Shown in pieces: positions 60,990 to 64,000 of a stretch of DNA of 64,000 nucleotides. The notes below the pieces were generated by a model. The model saw nothing but the letters and a program-made list of their open reading frames with translations. It searched no databases and was not told where the DNA came from. The first letter of the stretch is position 1; each line of letters starts with the position of its first letter. The DNA comes from Schistocephalus solidus (Eukaryota > Platyhelminthes > Cestoda > Diphyllobothriidea > Diphyllobothriidae), in the NCBI GenBank assembly GCA_017591395.1, contig WEDG01007419.1, positions 1 to 64,000 on the forward strand, in the 5' to 3' direction. A program made the position numbers and the translations under genes.

Positions 60990-61617
60990 GTGAGCACGCA
61001 AGGGCCGTAAGAAGGATGGATCAGCTCTCGTTGGTGGCGGAACACTGTGCAGCCTCTGGACACATTTTTCTTTCCAGGACGCCGAAATCCTAGGCCGAGG
61101 TATCGACCAAACAGCCAGAGAAACGCTCGAAGCCTGGCACACCGTACCTTCTTCCATTAACCGTTGTACGATTCTCCCGGCGGCCTACCAGGCCCTACGA
61201 GTGCGGCTCAATCAACAGAATCGCAGGCAAGAAGTCAGACTGTTCGCGGTGGCAAGCAATCGCATAACGAGCCAGAACACATGCCTGAGTGAACCTAGGC
61301 CACGCACCAACACATTCAAGGGGATAACCGCGGAGAACGCAAACCAGCAAGACCTCCGGCCAGGCATGAACGTGGACGCAGGTGAACTTAGTTTGCGCAC
61401 GAAAACCGATGATGAGCGTCTCCAACCCGGTAGGAACGGAGACACCGGCAATGACTCAGCAACCACCGATGAGCCGTGCACGGACAGATTCAAACGAGGG
61501 ACGAGAAACAGACATGCGGGTCCGGTACACCAAACGCGGGCAATGCAGACGAGGTCAATGACACTTGCCATCCCGACACAGCCCCCAGGCGAGGCGAGGG
61601 AGAATAAAAATCAATGA
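60893..61617 (+). pseudogene. PLE P1 GIY-YIG endonuclease and tail, frame-shifted
   Basis: Continuation of the RT ORF after the two single-base differences. Y-R-V-Q-C, Y-V-G-E-T-G-K and E-T-L-E-A-W-H can be read in two different frames, and the tail is open in a third (61201-61617). Confidence 0.85.
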
Positions 61618-61811
61618 TCAGCAGGACAGCAACTAACTCCCCCACCCCCCTGCAGTGCATCCTGCACGAATAGCTGTAGAGCCAGCATGTTCAGAACCCA
61701 TAAATACTGTGAGGCGCCGTACTGAACCTACCTCCGACGATGGAATCTTGTTTGATTTTGAAACGTCAGGATATTAAACCTATTGTTCCCGTGATCGCCT
61801 CTTCTTCTGAT
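61618..61811 (+). repeat. P1 pseudo-LTR, inverted copy (3'-shortened)
   Basis: Reverse complement of 55445-55638. TATA-like cataaatactg at about 61699, hammerhead-like hairpin at 61731-61770. Confidence 0.9.
61731..61770 (+). other. Hammerhead-like hairpin in inverted P1 pLTR
   Basis: Same as 55488-55525, plus strand: CCGACGA, GGAATC/GATTTT, GAAACGTC|AGG. Confidence 0.5.
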
Positions 61812-61815
61812 TTAT

Positions 61816-61908
<93 letters not shown>
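61812..61908 (+). repeat. (TA)n microsatellite with TG interruptions
   Basis: About 48 units following the plus-strand P1 pLTR. Confidence 0.95.
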
Positions 61909-61909
<1 letters not shown>

Positions 61910-62138
61910 AATGGAACCGACAAAGACAAGGGAGACCGGAATGGCCATTTCTGGCTTATTAGCCGTCATCAGCCAGTCATACCCAATCCCAAGTGTGGCA
62001 CACCTGGGATTCGAACCCATTCCATCATATACTACACGTCGCTATGCGACCGCCTGCGAGGGCTCTAGTCTGAGCTCCAGGGCACAACGGAACATGCATG
62101 TTCCTTAAGCAGATCGGTGAGCCCCACACAATCATCAT
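61909..62138. mobile_element. SINE family S2, copy with inverted 5' half
   Basis: 61909-62015 is the head and body on the minus strand (ccaggtgtgccacacttggg read backwards, T-arm at 61998-62015). 62016-62138 is the tail on the plus strand (catatactacacgtcgctatg..gatcggtgagcccc). One element, 5' part inverted. Confidence 0.85.
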
Positions 62139-62433
62139 ATTCCCGATCACAACCGACAAAACAACGAGCCCGTGGCTCAAATGGTAGAGCGTTCGACTCA
62201 AATACCAAAGGTCGCGGGTTCGAATCCCAGGTGTGCCACACTTGGGATTGGGTATGACTGGCTGATGACGGCTAATAAGCCAGAAATGGCCATTCCGGTC
62301 TCCCTTGTCTTTGTCGGTTCCATTCCATCATATACTACACGTCGCTATGCGACCGCCTGCGAGGGCTCTAGTCTGAGCTCCAGGGCACAACGGAACATGC
62401 ATGTTCCTTAAGCAGATCGGTGAGCCCCACACT

Positions 62434-62437
<4 letters not shown>
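62139..62437 (+). mobile_element. SINE family S2, full-length copy
   Basis: tRNA-like head with box A (TGGCTCAAATGGTAGAGCG) and box B (GGTTCGAATCCC) as internal pol III promoter elements, then ggctgatgacggctaataag, gtctcccttgtctttgtcgg and a tail with gagggctctagtctgagctc and gatcggtgagcccc. The head ends tgtgcca without a believable anticodon arm. Confidence 0.85.

Positions 62438-62472
<35 letters not shown>
62438..62472 (+). repeat. (AT)n tract
   Basis: About 17 units between SINE copies. Confidence 0.95.
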
Positions 62473-62474
<2 letters not shown>

Positions 62475-62640
62475 CGGCTAATAAGCCAGAAATGGCCATT
62501 CCAGTCTCCCTTGTCTTTGTCGGTTATGTTATTCTGCCTCTATACTTAGCTGCCTTACGGCTGCTGGCGGGGCTTGAGAGTTAGCCCCAAGGCACAACGG
62601 GACGAGTGAGTCCTGTAACCGATCGGTGAGCGCCCCATTA
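62473..62640 (+). mobile_element. SINE family S2, 5'-truncated copy
   Basis: Starts at gacggctaataag. Near-identical to 62780-62957. Confidence 0.85.
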
Positions 62641-62957
62641 TCATTGTCAATATTCCCGATCGAAACCGGCAAGACAACGAGCTCGGGGCGCAGTGGGTAG
62701 AGCGTTGGACTTCTGCCCAACAAGGTCGCGAGTTCTAGGCTCGGGCGCCGCAGCGCCTGGGTTTGGGTATGGCTGGCTGATGACGGCTAATAAGCCAGAA
62801 ATGGCCATTCCAGTCTCCCTTGTCTTTGTCGGTTATGTTATTCTGCCTCTATACTTAGCTGCCTTACGGCTGCTGGCGGGGCTTGAGAGTTAGCCCCAAG
62901 GCACAACGGGACGAGTGAGTCCTGTAACCGATCGGTGAGCGCCCCATTATCATTGTC
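62641..62957 (+). mobile_element. SINE family S2, full-length copy
   Basis: Head with box A (GGCGCAGTGGGTAGAGCG) and a degraded box B (GCGAGTTCTAGGC), then the S2 body and tail ending gatcggtgagcgccc and (TA)n. Confidence 0.85.
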
Positions 62958-62980
62958 ATATACATATATATATATATATT
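62958..62980 (+). repeat. (TA)n tract
   Basis: Between the S2 SINE tail and the PLE P4 3' end; both elements end on it. Confidence 0.9.
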
Positions 62981-63045
62981 GAAATATCGGCATCCCAAGA
63001 AATTTAATTAAATAAAGTTAAGTTCTTTGGGAACAAAATAACTTT

Positions 63046-63093
63046 ATTATGTAAATTTTCGAATCTGGTGCCCCAGTTCGTCGTCAGACAAAT
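63046..63093 (-). ncRNA. Minimal hammerhead ribozyme candidate of PLE P4
   Basis: Minus strand: TTTGT, core CTGACGA (63087-63081), one extra C, stem II GAA..TGG/CCA..TTC with a small internal loop, core GAAA (63060-63057), self-complementary AATT as possible stem III, cleavage position U at 63053, then ACA pairing with TGT. The layout matches 29815-29859 with different stem I bases. Confidence 0.55.
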
Positions 63094-63189
63094 GGGATAT
63101 GTACAGAAAACAGTTAACCTTAAATAGTGCCTAACACAAGATTCTATGGTTGGCTAGAGTTTGAGCCAATAGACATCAAGAGTTTGAAG

Positions 63190-63570
63190 TTATCTGATCG
63201 ATAGTGGCTGTTTTTGCATCAACTTGACCTTGAGAATTTTGTAATTTGTATCTAAATCGATATGCCTGTAAATGCATGCCTCGTCTGAGTGCATTGCCTC
63301 CAGGAATTCGCGGCCTCTTCTTGTTGGGCAGGCGCCAACGATGCGGGTATCCTCCCATCCAAATAGGTGTCCTGTGTCCAGTGTGTGCATGGCTACCTGC
63401 GATAAAGGGTCTCGTCTCCTCACCGCTAACTGATGTTCATGTAAACGGGTGGATAGAGGTTTTCCGGTTTGGCCACAATAAACTGCATCACAACTGGTAC
63501 ACGGTATCTTGTAGACGACTTCTTTTCTATTGAAATAGCCAACCCTGTCCTTAGGGTGTACAAGTTGTCG
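63190..63570 (-). pseudogene. PLE P4 GIY-YIG endonuclease domain
   Basis: PLE coding begins near L-V-H-P-K-D-R and continues V-V-Y-K-I-P-C..C-D-A-V-Y-C-G-Q-T-G-K (the YIG strand reads Y-C-G), helix Arg in T-R-L-H-E-H, T-G-H-L-F-G-W, metal-binding Glu in F-L-E-A-M-H, ending at L-S-I-R. The frame is open. Residues upstream of about 63570 in the same open frame are read through from the inverted partner and are not part of the domain. Confidence 0.8.
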
Positions 63571-64000
63571 ATAAAAGGCGCCCCTATTGGTTCGCCAATA
63601 TCCGGTTTTTTGGCGGAAGCTGTGATGCAAAAACTAGAGGCTACAGCTCTCCCCAGAATTAACCCGAGATTGTGGCTACGCTATGTAGACGATACATTTG
63701 TTATCGTCAAAAAAGATCAACTTGATCCACTCCACCAAAGCCTGAACTCCACGTTCCCAGGAATTCAATTCACCCTCGAAACAGAAGTTAATGAACGACT
63801 CCCTTTCTTAGACGTCCTCGTACATAGGAAGACAGACGGGACACTACATACCTCAGTCTATCGTAAAGATACATACTACGAGGTTATTTTACATTTTGGG
63901 AGTAACCACCCCTTGTCTCACAAACGCAGCTCTGTTAACAGCTTGCTACGCCGAGCAAAAACTCACTGTTCCGATGAAGAAACATATCGAACGGAAATGA
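63566..64000 (+). pseudogene. PLE P4 reverse transcriptase fragment, open to the window end
   Basis: Open frame from about 63571 to the last base, with no stop. Motif B K-G-A-P-I-G-S-P-I-S-G-F, motif C L-R-Y-V-D-D-T-F-V-I-V (both Asp intact), P-G-I-Q-F-T-L-E-T-E, P-F-L-D-V-L-V-H-R-K-T-D-G, S-N-H-P-L-S-H-K-R-S-S-V-N. Fingers and motif A are missing because of the head-to-head junction. The older split copy at 47.8/50.3 kb is its closest relative here. Confidence 0.9.

Larger units (their letters stand above)
59126..61811 (+). mobile_element. Penelope-like element, lineage P1, inverted copy (plus), 5'-truncated
   Basis: Starts mid N-terminal region (C-Q-L-R-L-Q-K-Y) and runs through RT, GIY-YIG, tail and pLTR into a TA tract. 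Joined head to head with 58584-59128; the bases GGA at 59126-59128 belong to both partners. Its pLTR stops at gattta, about 35 nt short of the other pLTR copies. Confidence 0.9.
62983..63570 (-). mobile_element. Penelope-like element, lineage P4, 3' end (minus)
   Basis: Minus strand: endonuclease coding (63565-63190), then a hammerhead-like RNA (63093-63046), then a 3' end abutting (TA)n at 62958-62980. Joined head to head at about 63566-63571 with a plus-strand RT fragment of the same kind of element. Confidence 0.85.

Noticed and set aside
62168..62240. tRNA gene
   Set aside because: Good box A and B but no anticodon stem; full-length S2 SINE follows.

Overview
This is a repeat-rich eukaryotic nuclear window, most probably from a parasitic flatworm; a tapeworm is my best guess. 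That rests on general familiarity with such retroelements and no search was run. The window shows one real host gene, broken across very long introns on the minus strand. Most recognisable remaining sequence is retroelement-derived: Penelope-like elements (PLEs), a non-LTR LINE, a Ty3/gypsy relic, two tRNA-headed short repeat families and microsatellites. No operon, prokaryotic gene, CRISPR array or confident functional tRNA or rRNA gene is visible.

Host gene. Five minus-strand exons (47528-46623, 38451-38263, 26048-25915, 24097-23938, 16151-15924) have canonical GT/AG borders and compatible phases. They join into 539 codons of a group II p21-activated kinase (PAK4/mushroom-bodies-tiny type): a 302-codon Ser/Pro-rich linker and then the kinase domain from just before the glycine loop to past the APE and D-W-S-F-G motifs. 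The N-terminal Rac/Cdc42-binding exon(s) and the last kinase exon(s) were not found. The introns are about 8.2, 12.2, 1.8 and 7.8 kb.

Layout. 1-2 kb: decayed Ty3/gypsy pol. 4.2, 11.3, 24.3-24.9 and 37.8-38.3 kb: PLE pseudo-LTR (pLTR) relics. 7.9-8.6, 12.4 and 43.6-43.9 kb: tRNA-headed tandem units of about 300 bp. 17.2-19.4 and 39.2-42.5 kb: two LINE copies with C-terminal C2H2 zinc-finger coding. 29.0-29.9, 33.8-34.8, 47.8-54.7, 55.4-61.8 and 63-64 kb: at least five PLE lineages with reverse transcriptase (RT) and GIY-YIG endonuclease coding. 14.7, 21.2, 26.2-26.5, 28.8-29.0, 33.4 and 61.9-63.0 kb: a second tRNA-headed SINE family.

Most notable. A near-complete minimal type I hammerhead ribozyme fold lies 3' of the PLE at 29 kb. 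Diverged versions recur at a dozen other places. In several lineages the strand of the ribozyme that encodes GAAACGUC also reads as a conserved Lys-Arg-Gln peptide at the start of the RT frame. PLEs, SINEs and the tRNA-headed units all show head-to-head inverted copies, two with 3-4 nt shared at the joint. The three copies of the best preserved PLE differ largely by single-base homopolymer indels, so some apparent frameshifts may be assembly errors.
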